The position numbers were made by a program, and so were the translations under genes. Of a stretch of DNA of 64,000 nucleotides, positions 11,701-23,700 are shown piece by piece (the stretch's first letter is position 1; each line of letters starts with the position of its first letter). Origin of the DNA: Protonemura montana (taxonomy: Eukaryota > Arthropoda > Insecta > Plecoptera > Nemouridae); the NCBI GenBank assembly GCA_947568835.1, contig OX387605.1, positions 12,776,418-12,840,417 of the forward strand, read 5' to 3'. The notes under the pieces are model-generated. The model saw nothing but the letters and a program-made list of their open reading frames with translations. It was not told the origin of the DNA and did no database searches.

Positions 11701-14700
11701 TTGCGCCACCAATAATGAGAATACTACCAGAGACAGCAGGATTGTTATACCTGGAACACAAATCAAGTTGTCACACCTAAACGTCAGTGCCGGAAAACAC
11801 AACACACTGAAGGACCAACCGAAACGAGCGGAACGAAAAAAAACTTCTAAGAACCAGTAAAAAACATAACAAAGTAAAAACAGATGTCGAAGAGGAGGTA
11901 ATGATGGAAACAGAGAAACGATAAACTTAATGGAAAACGGAAAATTAAATCAAATTAAAAAACTCTTTGGTGATGGACCGATCGAAATTAGCGATAAGCT
12001 ATTGATTGTGTTATCATCCCCCCCTCCAGCTATCCAAGTATCAGAAATGAAACCACTGTCAAGAATGCCACAGCAAACTGCGTTCACTACCTAACAAGGG
12101 AATGGCGTCTGATACTTGGGGCAGAGTCTCTGCCACCAAGTTTAGGAAGACTGTCAGCGACAGCAGAATGGTCACGCCTGCAACAGAAGTAACTGCTTGA
12201 GAAAAACAAGACATCTTGAGAGCATCATAGGGTCGAGATTGCTTCTTTTGCGGAAGAATACAGCTGAAAAGATAGATAATGTTACACAACTTTCAAATCG
12301 ATAAGTTATAAAAAAAAAAAAAACGGAACTCTTAGTGAAAGCGTTAGGTTGATGGAATTGATGTTTTTTTTTCTCATAGACACGTCCACATTTGGGTAAC
12401 GACATAATGAAAAAGTCAGTACTCATCAAGAATCTACGTGTTACTGATGGTTTGGTCGGAAATGTTACTATATGCTGTAAATAATGTTACCGAGGGAAGG
12501 ACGCACATTCATTCGCTCACGGCGCTAACGACGCATTCCGTGTCATGCCTAGAGCCACACGTATCTAATTCGTCTTGACAGAAATACTTCGCCGTCTTCT
12601 TAAATGTCAGTGTCGCATTGACCCAGGGAGCAACACAAAATGTTGTGTGACTTTTTTTTTCATATTTTTATATGAACTGTGCGAATTTTACTGAAAAATA
12701 AAAAAATTGGTGGATGAGCCAGTTTGCTCTGCGGGCTGCGTTCAGGGGTACATTCAAATCATGGATTTTTTTCTACAAAATATTTCCATTTCCATTGAAA
12801 ATGATATCGGATTGAAACAAAAACAAATCGTATCCATTTCCCCAACGATTCAGTTGGATTGCTTGAACTTTGGGTGGAGGAGGAGCCGGTCAGATTTGCT
12901 TTGCGGGCTGCATTCTCATCCAAATGCAAAATTATGCCATAACCGATTTATATTTCCAGTAATTCGATATCGGGTTAAAAAACATATGGCACCCATTGTG
13001 AAATAAAAACATCAATTCCATAATTCCATTTGCCAATACCAATCAATAACTATAAGCTCCGTTTTTTGCAACACACTATTGGAAAAAGGCCTGCTCGAAT
13101 GACGAGATTCAATTGAAAATTACACCGAGTGGCCGACTAGTCCTGCATGGGGCACGTTATCACCTAAACCAATCCATTAATCAATTCCTGTCAGAGTATT
13201 GGGCAGCGAGCTGTGGATAAACACATATCACCGGCAACACCCCGGTGGCGCGCCGGGTCATTGGTAAGTGCACTCATCCAGTATGTGTAATGGAGGTGGA
13301 AGCGAGCAGGATGGAGCTGGCGAAGAAGTTTGGGAGAGACAACGTCGCGATATTGGTACCGTGCAACACCACCTTTCCGCTAATCACTACCTAATGGCGC
13401 TATCTTCATTAGCAGCTGGCCCTGGAAAAATGTCCCACCCGGGCATAGAGTAGCGTGGGACTTGCTAATTGACGAAGCGATACGATAGCTCTGGTTAATT
13501 AATCGCTTGATAAAGAAGGGCCGCGTCATTACGGAGGCTGCGTGCGTGCTGTGTTCGTATCCTGCTTATCGACTAACTTCCCGACCTTTATGCTGTTGAA
13601 GTGGCGAGTTAATTAAAAAGTCCCAAACTAGCCGTTGTTTTATATTGCATGCAGTGTAAGTTTTAGGGTTGTTTGCGAACCAAATTTTACTAGAACGCAA
13701 TATAATCTTCATTTGACTGGAGACCTATTTTTTTTTTACTAAATGAATATAAAAGTTTCAAGATAGTTAGATCCTTGAAGCGCAAATGGAGGTATACTAT
13801 AGTCTTACTCAATGAACCATGCTACGCATTTCTATATAGATACACATATTTCATGAAACGATCTCAGGATCATACAGGTGAAGTATATATATATAGGGCA
13901 ACATGAACACGACTGGCTTTTTAACAGGCGTTCGCGCACAAATTTGCATCTCATCTTCATACGCAAGGAGGCGAGCGTTTGTTCAGTTCTCGAAACTCGC
14001 GACTGCAAACATAATATTCCGGTCTTTGCACAACAATTCGCAGTCGCTAGTTGACTGGGTGTGTACGACCTAAATATTGGCTGGAACGGTTTTTATACCA
14101 TGTTTCACCGAAAAGCGAGCGCACAATGTTTTCAGCCACAATTTGCATGACGTGAGCTGGTGCAACGGTGCCGGAGTTTTATTCGACACCGGTGCCGCTG
14201 GCACCATATCGAATCTCGAATCTGAACTGTATGCACATGGAGGAGGCAATATGGAAATGTCAAAACGCCACGCTTACCACGGCGAGAGCAAGAAGGGAAT
14301 CAAGCTGTAATTAAAATTTATGTCACACAATAGCTTACAAAGATTTGATGCTAATTCCTTGCAAATAAAACAAGAAGTTCTAGAGACGAAGCGAGGTTGG
14401 GTTTAATGAATGCCATTCGAGAAAATCTCTGGTCCCGTCTTCCTCCAGGTCCATAAAAGGTTAAAGGGTAGTCGTTAGGTTTTGCTGCACAGAGAGACAA
14501 GGAGCTTTGCTTGAAATAAATGGCTGCTTTTCCATAAAAAAATTGGGCTCAATTTCTTACAACTAAGAACTCTTTCGTGTGGGACTTAGCGTAGCCACAA
14601 ATCACTCTGTGAAGTCGGTCTGTTCATCCCAAACTCGTGACCATGCAGGCGAAATTAACTGGACTGAATCGACCGATCAAATGGATTAGTAATTGAACCG

Positions 14701-17700
14701 AAGCTCAGTTGAGTACGGTTCGCTAGATGCTTTGGTGTCTTGACATGCGTTACCTAGTGTGAGCTTCTCTCCCGAGTCCGGTGGCAAGGTGAACCCCAGA
14801 AGCGCCATTGACGAGATGAGCACACAAGGAACGATGAGGTTGAAGAAATAGTAGAGCGTGCGTCTGCGGATCTGTATCGTGAAGGTCACGTCGACGTACG
14901 GTTCAGGGCAACATTGGTACACGATGGTGTTCTTCTTGCCGGGCATTCCTGGGGGAGGCGGAACACATCAACGACACCGCCCGTCGAGAGTCGGCCGCAG
15001 CGCACACATGGCCGTTTCGCCCCAGGCACAGAGTGCCGTTACAGATGGCGTGTCATCAGATTATGGGCTAAACTTTCCGAGAGTTTCATAAATATTACAA
15101 TTTTCTTTTTAGTTCTGACAAAGAGGCAAAGCAAAGAATGAAATTTTTTGCCAGCAAAACTCAAACGGAAGTTTTCAAACAAAGATGTTGTTTTAAAAGA
15201 AGCCGCAAAGTTATGGGAAAGCTCTACGCTGCTGACGGAATACCTATTCCCAATCAATGCGATTCGCATGCTATAGTATAAATCTGAAGTCCTTGTTATG
15301 ACAAAGCGGATTAGCTGTGATCCAGAGCCGCCGGTGCCAGAACACAGTGCTGCTGTGATTCCTTGTAAAACAATGGCTTGCTCGGCGGGAAATCAATATG
15401 GAATCACTGAAGGAAATGCTAACTAGGGGTTTGACGCCACTCACCTATTAGATACCATTCACCGTTAGTTATGAAGTCAGAAAGGTCTCCGCCCTCTAGC
15501 GAGTTGAGGACAAGGTCCAACTAGAAGCAATAACTCTTGATTAACGCAAACGTCTCCTGTAAAGGTCCACGCTAAGTACATGCATCTCAGGCAAAACCAA
15601 CACGCCCCACATTAGGTAGCGAGTCTCATGCATATTTGAATCGTCCTTGCGACTATCGACGAGCCTTCGTGCCGAGCACGTCTATCACAAAGGTGATTTC
15701 AGAAGCATAATTACTTAATCATAACGAGAGAGGCAGAAAGGTAGAGGGAGAACCGAGGAAAATCAATTCCTACTTCTCTACCGCATGCAAAGTGAAATTC
15801 TTTCTTTCTAGTTCGTTACTCCGCCCTATCTCCAGAGTCCTGATTTTCTCGATACCAGCGCGCTCGCAGGTCGACCTTGAAGACCCAGCCGTCGTGGCTT
15901 GATCGTGAGTGGATAGGTTTCCCACAGGCATCCGAAGATACGAGCGGGTTCCAAGCAACGTGCCGAAGAACCAGTTCACGGACAAATGACGGTCCTCAAC
16001 GTCGACCTGTTCGAGAGGGTTGGTTTCGTTCGATGTTGCTCCATGCAAAATGGTTTAGCCAATAACGTCGTCCCCGCTGATAGATCAAGTGCACAGAAGC
16101 AGTTAAGAGTCGATATTATTAGAATGTAAATTGTTTCGTGAGTTTTTAGTTATGGAATAATTATTAGAAGTTTGCATGATGAAGCATGGCATCAAAGTGC
16201 AGTATGATGGAGGAGAGAAGCTTTTTCCAGGAAGCACCCTATTTGCATGACTGTACAAGACTGAATAATATGTGTATATACAAGCGTTAACTGAGATAAC
16301 ATTGACGAAATGTAAAAATAAAGTATGTGTGTACATTATCGATCAGAATATAAATGTAGGAACAACGAAGATACTGTTTAATAATCATGGAAAGCAATTT
16401 TTGTCGTCGGTTCAGTTGTATATTCGAGGTGTGAGTGTTTTATGTGTATGAATATACTTGCAAAGATATTTAATAATGATCCAAAAAACGTTTGTAATGT
16501 TTTGTTTTTGTAATGTTTGTGTTCGTAGAATAGATTAAAACACACTTGGACACAAAGAATGGTCATCAGTTGATCATTTTGTACTACCTGGTTGCCGTCA
16601 TAGGTCCAGCTACCAAACTTCATGTCACAGTGTTGGTCATCAAATGGGAACCACGTAATGTCTATCTTGCATGTGCTCTTGAATATGCCCGGTGGAACGT
16701 ACAAGCAGCTACCGTTATGTCGTACCACAACGTTCGTGTGGTATGTGCCGTCGAAACCCTCATCGGCGCTAACGCACAGAACAAGGGGGTGGGACAACGT
16801 TTAATGTAAGTGTGGAAAAAACACATAGCAGAGCTATACCATTCGAAGAAGACTTTTTAGGCGCGGCTCAGGGAAAGCAAAATTCTGGCCGCGATATCGA
16901 GAGTTTGATTTAGGCGTCGCATCTGGTCGATGCTGAAAATTATGGCCAATACAATTAAGAGAGTAAACAAGTTCAATTTTTGTTAGATGTGCAAGTCAAA
17001 AATCAAAGATGGAAAACCTTTTATAAATGATCTGTTGTAAGCCACGATGTTGACGGAGGTGACCGAATTTAGAGGCATGGCAATAACTCATTTTTACCTA
17101 CTGTTTGTTTAAAGCAACTGTATATTTCTGTAGGGAAGTTGCAAACGTTACAAAAAGCAAATTAAACGTGAGACTGTAATCCCGAAGTTAAAGGAGTTCG
17201 CTCTACATGAGTATCAGGGGATTAATAAACTGTGTTTTCGCTACAAGGAGCAAGCTTAAAGGCCCATCATAAATATTGGCCAGTTGATTTGATAGGCCTT
17301 TTACTGCTATTTTTAGTTGTCCAATTGGAAACTTGTAATGGGCACTGACAATTTGACTTATAGCATAGAACATGAAAATGGCTTGGCAAACGAGTTGGGA
17401 ATGGAACGAAGCGATTGGATTGATGCTCATATTTGAAAATATCAGCATCAGCAGTTGTTATTTAGTGGAAAAAACACATACAACAATTGGAAAATATGTT
17501 ATAAGGCAGAGGAAAACAACACTGAGAAAATGTTGGCGACGGGGCAAGTAAGGAGACCCAATTGCCTTAAGAAGAAAGAAATTACTTTCTAGTCCACCTT
17601 GCTTCATTGGCTGCAAGAAAGAACTTTAGGGAAGGGGATTTTCTCAGCGAGATGTTATGAGATGCAACCATACAATGCAGTTTTATTTTAGAAAATATGT

Positions 17701-20700
17701 GCAATGCTACTGAAATTTAATTTGCATTTTAATAAGGATTTAAAATGTTATCTCTGTAGTACTACCACTGGCTGGGATTTAAGATGCCAATAAGAGGGAT
17801 ATAGTACAATGACATTCATATATGAAATTATACGTATCTTTATTATATTTATAATAATTATTTATTTTTTGTTTACAATTTTAGTATAAAAATAACCTCT
17901 ACTGACTAATTAATAGAAAAGAACAGTATTATTATTATTTCGTCAAATGCGACGATTATGGCATGTGATTTATTGGTGTCGTTTAACTTTGAATTGTTTT
18001 TGTTAAAGATTTATTCGAGACAGAGTCTTTAAGAGTCCAGTCTTCCACCCCGCAGAGCATTTTGCTAGCCGTGTCCACATCACACCCTGCAGCACCCCCC
18101 TTGCCACCCCCGGCCCACCTACCGTCATGGGAACCGGCCAGAAGTTCCCAACAACCCTTTACCCCCATTCAGACACACTTCCTTGATTTCGCACGCTACC
18201 GACAGCGCCAGCGCTAAACTACCTCAAGACAATAAACACCAAGACCAACTAGTTCACACTCTTTAGCTTTCGGAACCAGCATTTGGGCTTTGAATTTTAG
18301 AATGCGATTAATATCTATAACGACCTCATGAGAATGTTCTATAGACTTGATCAGACGAACAACCTGTGTAGGGCCGTAACTAAAATAATCCCCTCGAGTA
18401 CCAGCGCTTGGAAATGATCGCAATGCTAGTATGGCATGTTCAGGGGTGCTTCATCTTCTCGTGATCCCCGTGGACAAGGCTAAAGTGATCCTCTGCAAGG
18501 CCGAAGCCGCTTGGTGATGTGGTCTACAGAAACGGCTAGCTGGTGATTGTACTTCCCACCAAACGTTGCTACTTTTCGGTTTAGTTAGAGCATGCGTTCA
18601 GGCTGCTTGAGTCACTCGCAGTTTCCTTTATATCGGCACGTCTTTAAAACCAGGCCGCAATTAGCTGGTTTTGTTTAAAATATAAGTTCATGCAGACAAA
18701 TGTTCACAACGGTTCAGCTATTTAAGGTAACACACTTGCAGACCCCGCTGAGGCGGTGTTTAAATGCAGCTGGCTCAATCGGGATTCGATTTCAATACAA
18801 TCAATTTATTCTCATGCATTTTTGTTGTTGTTGACGTTTTTTTTTAATACTTAGCGGAGTTGATTCAGGAACATGTTGCAATGGAGATCTTTACCAGTGA
18901 GTGATTTATTTGGGCGTCAATTCGCACAAATATTGGTTGCATACCAACGTCCTTCTCGCACTTCACTGGCTGTCACACACGTGGAAGTTGAGACAGAGAA
19001 CGATAGCGAGACACACAAATGCACACATACACACACACACATTTGCCATTGGCATCACTTTTTTGCCAGCTAAGTTTGGTCTGGGGGCGGGGCACAGCAA
19101 ACGGTCCATGCTCTGCTTTACCTGTTGTACATCAGTATGTCGGGTCGCCAGATCTTGTTTGGCGTTATTCGTAAGTCTTTTACGCCGCCATATTCGCTTT
19201 CGTTCCAACGTAGGTTGTAGTCATTCCACTCCTGCAAACAGCGAAACAAATGCCAGTCAGACTCATGGCCAGCAATCGGCATCGCGTGGTCCAGAAAAAC
19301 ATGACACGATTCAGAGAGCAAATGGACCAAAAATGTCTCTAGTCCAGATTGTTTTCGAGGTTGTTTAACCCCAATTTTCTTTCAAATGGCTCTTCGTATT
19401 TGATTATAACTCACTGAGAAGACTTTTCTCTCTGAGAATTAATATGTCAAGAAGTGAGTCAACGAATAATGGTGACTCGAAGTTATCTTGAAATTAAACA
19501 ATGTTAATTAAGCCGACAACAAAAACAAAGTTTTGCGGCGACATGGAAAAAGCAGCACCGGGCTAGCCATGGCAATGCAACCCGCGACCAGATGACGTTT
19601 CCTCTTTCCTCTCCGCGAACAAGACTCGACATTCGTCGCGTGCAGACGTCCATTTGCTCTCTGTTTTATAACCAATTAATGAACCGGAAATTCAATTAAA
19701 ATTTCATTTTGCTCGCATTTTTTTAAAACAAGCAGCCAAGCAATTGAATTTCTACTTCCTGCTGTTTTAATTGTAAATCATATTCTACCATAGTACTTAA
19801 TTTCGTTGGAAGTTAATTTTACAGTTAAATGACAAAATCTATCTAAATGAAATGCACATTAAAGGTAGGTATCATTAATTATTTTCAATTCTGGTAAAAT
19901 GCAATTCCCCATTATTTATAAGTTATGCATGGGTTTGTTTTATAGCCTTAAAAGTACAGCGATCAACCAACAGGTATTTATCAATACACCTTCTACATAC
20001 ACATCCACAATTAGATCCAATTCTACTAATTGCTATATCAATAAGGCATTACAATCAACCTAAAAGCAGGCTAACATACTTATGTACTTAACTATTCTCG
20101 AATACTTACGCAGCCATTTACATTTCAACTGTCGTTCAAGCTCCATAAAGATTCAATTTGATTAATCAGCAAATTGTGAAGCAAACTTAACTGACAGAAT
20201 TGAGGAGTACGTAGGTGTATAGAAAATAAATGACTGCGTATGCTGAATAGGTATACAATGTCAATGCTCTTCTATACAGATAGATACACATCGCATGTCA
20301 CACAAATTGACGCTTCGGTAGGCACACTGATACATCGACACTGCAGTTGGCAGCCATGCAAAGAGAAAGTTGGAAAGTCACTGCTACTAGCGCACTATGG
20401 TGGTACAACGATGAAACATCACAACAATGGCATGCGCTTGGCTTGTAACGGTCTTCTCTGGGAGGATATCAAGGGGTTATTGTTTACAGGCTTATTGTCA
20501 TTTTATTTGTTCATGTTTAAGTTTATTTTTAGCTGCTTCGTGTTAATTATGTGAGCCAATTAATTTCACCCACCCCCTTCTTGTCACAGAAGAAAACGAT
20601 GCTGTCTATACAATTTAAATAGTTATAGGTGCCTGATGTTCACCCCCTTTATTTTACACCCAGAAATATTTATCCAATCAGTGGGAAAATAAAATCGGAA

Positions 20701-23700
20701 TTTATTAAATAATTTCCGATAAAAATACAAATCATCTAATTAATTATTACAATTATCTCATTAACTTTACATTATGTGGTGGGAAAGAGCAATGAACGTA
20801 TACAACTCATGTTGGCCCGGAGCAATGGAACATTTTAAGCCCCCTCCCCCCACCCTAATAGTTGTTTTAGTTCTACAGCACTGTTGCAAGAGAAACAACA
20901 ACGGGCCTGGATGACAGCGGACTAGAACAAGTAATTGATGGTTCTGAAGCATGTTTCTCTCCCAAATAACTGTTTTTTTTTTTTTCGTTTAAAGAGACAA
21001 GTTTATTACTTAGTAAGTCGCCGACGGTTAGGTAGCTGTTTTAGGTAGTGCACACACACGGCAGTGGAGGTAGAGGCTGCTCTACGAAACAGAATTTGTC
21101 GCGCGGCCTGATTCTCTTGAGGCAAGAGGCAGTCACCGCGACCTGCACATAGGCTCAAGCCTAAAGGACATTTTCAGCAGAAAAAAAAATACCATGGCAA
21201 TGCATGTCACATGCTACGGGTTTGGTACCACGCTGTGAGAAATGGTGGGAGAGCTCATAACCGCGCAGATTCAAAGAAAAATTATGAGGTTGTTCCCGAC
21301 GGATAAATATACACTTTTTACCGAGTTACACAATGACACGACAGCTAAGAGCAACATGTGAATTTTCGATTTTATAAAGAAACACATGCTTAATTACCTA
21401 CGTTAGCAAATTTACTTTATGCAAAATCTAAGCTACCCATTATATGGACGACCTGATAGGTACTGCTAACTCTGTCCATGACTTCAGCGAATCAAACCTA
21501 AAAATTACTCTCAAAGGTTAGGAAATTAATTATACATCTACCAAACGACGTTAGAGTCTTGATGTAAGTGTGAACGTGCAGAATGGTAATATATTACCTA
21601 CGTCTCAACAGCTATTACAAGGTAAATAAGCTTGAGGGGCAATAAAGCTACTTACTCTCAAATTACGATAAAATGCAAAGCGGTATGATACACGTGAAAT
21701 GTGTCTGCATGAAAGATTAACTCGCTGTGATATATTAAATGTATTGTTCTCAATTGTGCATACTTCCAAAAATTAGGTCGGTTTGAATGCAAATTCTTGT
21801 TTGATAACGAGAATACGAAATGTGTTTTCGGCGTCAGACGTGTATATGTGTGTATAAGAAGGGGTACTGCATTTGTAAAGGTAATCTGTTTGAAAGCCCT
21901 GCGAGCTTGCTCCTTTAGAGAGATGGCATGGCCCACCGAGAGCAGCCAGCGTGCCGCTCGAAAATCAATAGCATGACAATTCTCTCTCGCGCGTCCGCCT
22001 GAAACAGTGCCGACGCCGCCGCCGCCGCCGCGACGCTGTTAGCGCCGTCGGTCGCGTGTTTCTCACCGGAGTAACCGGGTTAGCATCCATCAATGATATG
22101 CTCCTCTGTTCTCTCTGTGTTTCTCAGATATATACGTGCTATTAGCTTTGTGTTTCTTTAATGAGTCAACGCCCTCAGGGCTGTCGACCGTCATTAGCTG
22201 GCTGTACGGACCACGTGTGAATAGGCCGGTAATGAGAGACTCCGTTTAGCGGCGGAGTTTTTCGCTGCATCCGATTCATCGCCGTTGCGAAGCGTCGGTG
22301 CCGCGTTTATACTTAAAAAAGATGCGACAGGGGATATAATATAGACACGTGTAGGTAATTGTAGCATTGAAACAGCATTGCCATAGGAAGGAGTAATTGT
22401 ATGTATTATTGTAGTACTTAGTAGTAATAGTTGCAGTGGAAGTAGTAATAATAATATTAGCAATAATAAATTATGATAATTTCAAATCACATTAAAGAAA
22501 TATTACGATTACGAAAAGTTACGAATTACTTTCAACAAGTTCTACTTTGAAAGAAGTATAACTGAAGAAGTAAAATAATATTAGAGTAAGTATAATAGTA
22601 TTAATATGATGGATGAGAAAGAGAGAGATAGTAGTACATTCTGCCGTGTGTGTTTTTAATACGAATTGACTGGTTAACACTTACCAAGGAAAGCCAAATA
22701 TTTGTTATTAGGAGTTGATTCTTCTCGTCCTATTGCAAGACACAACAAAAAGGGAAACAATCGTTTGTTAGTCACTGGACAGGACTCATGCACACGACGT
22801 TGACGACGACGACGAAGACCATCATCACGCACACAGACACGCATTGCCGCAGTCACGCAGCCGGGACGAGAACAGCCCTAAGCACGCCTACGCATTTCAT
22901 TTGAGTGTCACGCTAAATTGGCGCGACTCGGACGCAATATGCGGCGCAAATTTCCAAGATCCCCGCGGCAATTCTCGTCCCGCCTCGTGTTCGCTTTGAA
23001 CAGCTGAGCCCCGGCATCGACGGCCCACAGCCAATGAGCGCACAGCAATGGCGGCCGAAATGCCACGTACCACAATAACCAAGAAACGAGGTCAACGCGA
23101 GGCTGCCGCCACGGAGACCAAATCTCAGCGCTACCGCAGACAATTTGTTTACTGGGCCGTTTGGCCACGACACCATCTCGTGGGAAGGTACGCGCAGAAC
23201 GTAGCGACTGAGATTGAGTTCCTGTTTGCAAGCCTCCTCATTGACCTGGCGTTTTAGCACACGCATCACGTCGAATAGGGGTGGGGTGGGAAGATCTCCC
23301 CGTGTCGCCCTCGGACACTACTTACCAAATTCAACCAAGCGTTTGTCGTGAGAATTTGATTCTTTTCGTCCTAGAAGAAGGGAAGAGAAATAATACATTT
23401 GGTCATAAAAGTTGACGGTAGAATCGGGGTACCTACAGTGCTGGGTGATCGCGATTGGTCACGACGTGCTCGGATTTAATGTCAACTTGATTCTAATTTG
23501 CAAAGCCGCGTCGATCAATCGGGGCTTGGAGCACTTAGCCCGGCGTCTTACCCGGTTAGTGCTCGCTATTCAAGAAGAATAATGGCGTACCACGGAGCAG
23601 CCGATACAGACTAGCGAGACACCAACGAGCAACCGCGCCACAGATTTTGCGACATTCTCCATTTACCACAGCGCAAAGTGGTACTTTATATGAATAGTAT

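Noticed and set aside
18045-18062. Possible inverted fifth copy of the dispersed repeat (CCCGCAGAGCA)
   Set aside because: Only about 12 bases of the core match and the neighbouring blocks are absent.
18214-18423. 69-codon minus-strand frame with transposon-like flavour (YGPTQVV...[10 protein letters not shown])
   Set aside because: It vaguely recalls the C-terminal end of a retroelement integrase, but no catalytic or zinc motif is present nearby and the resemblance is too weak to name.
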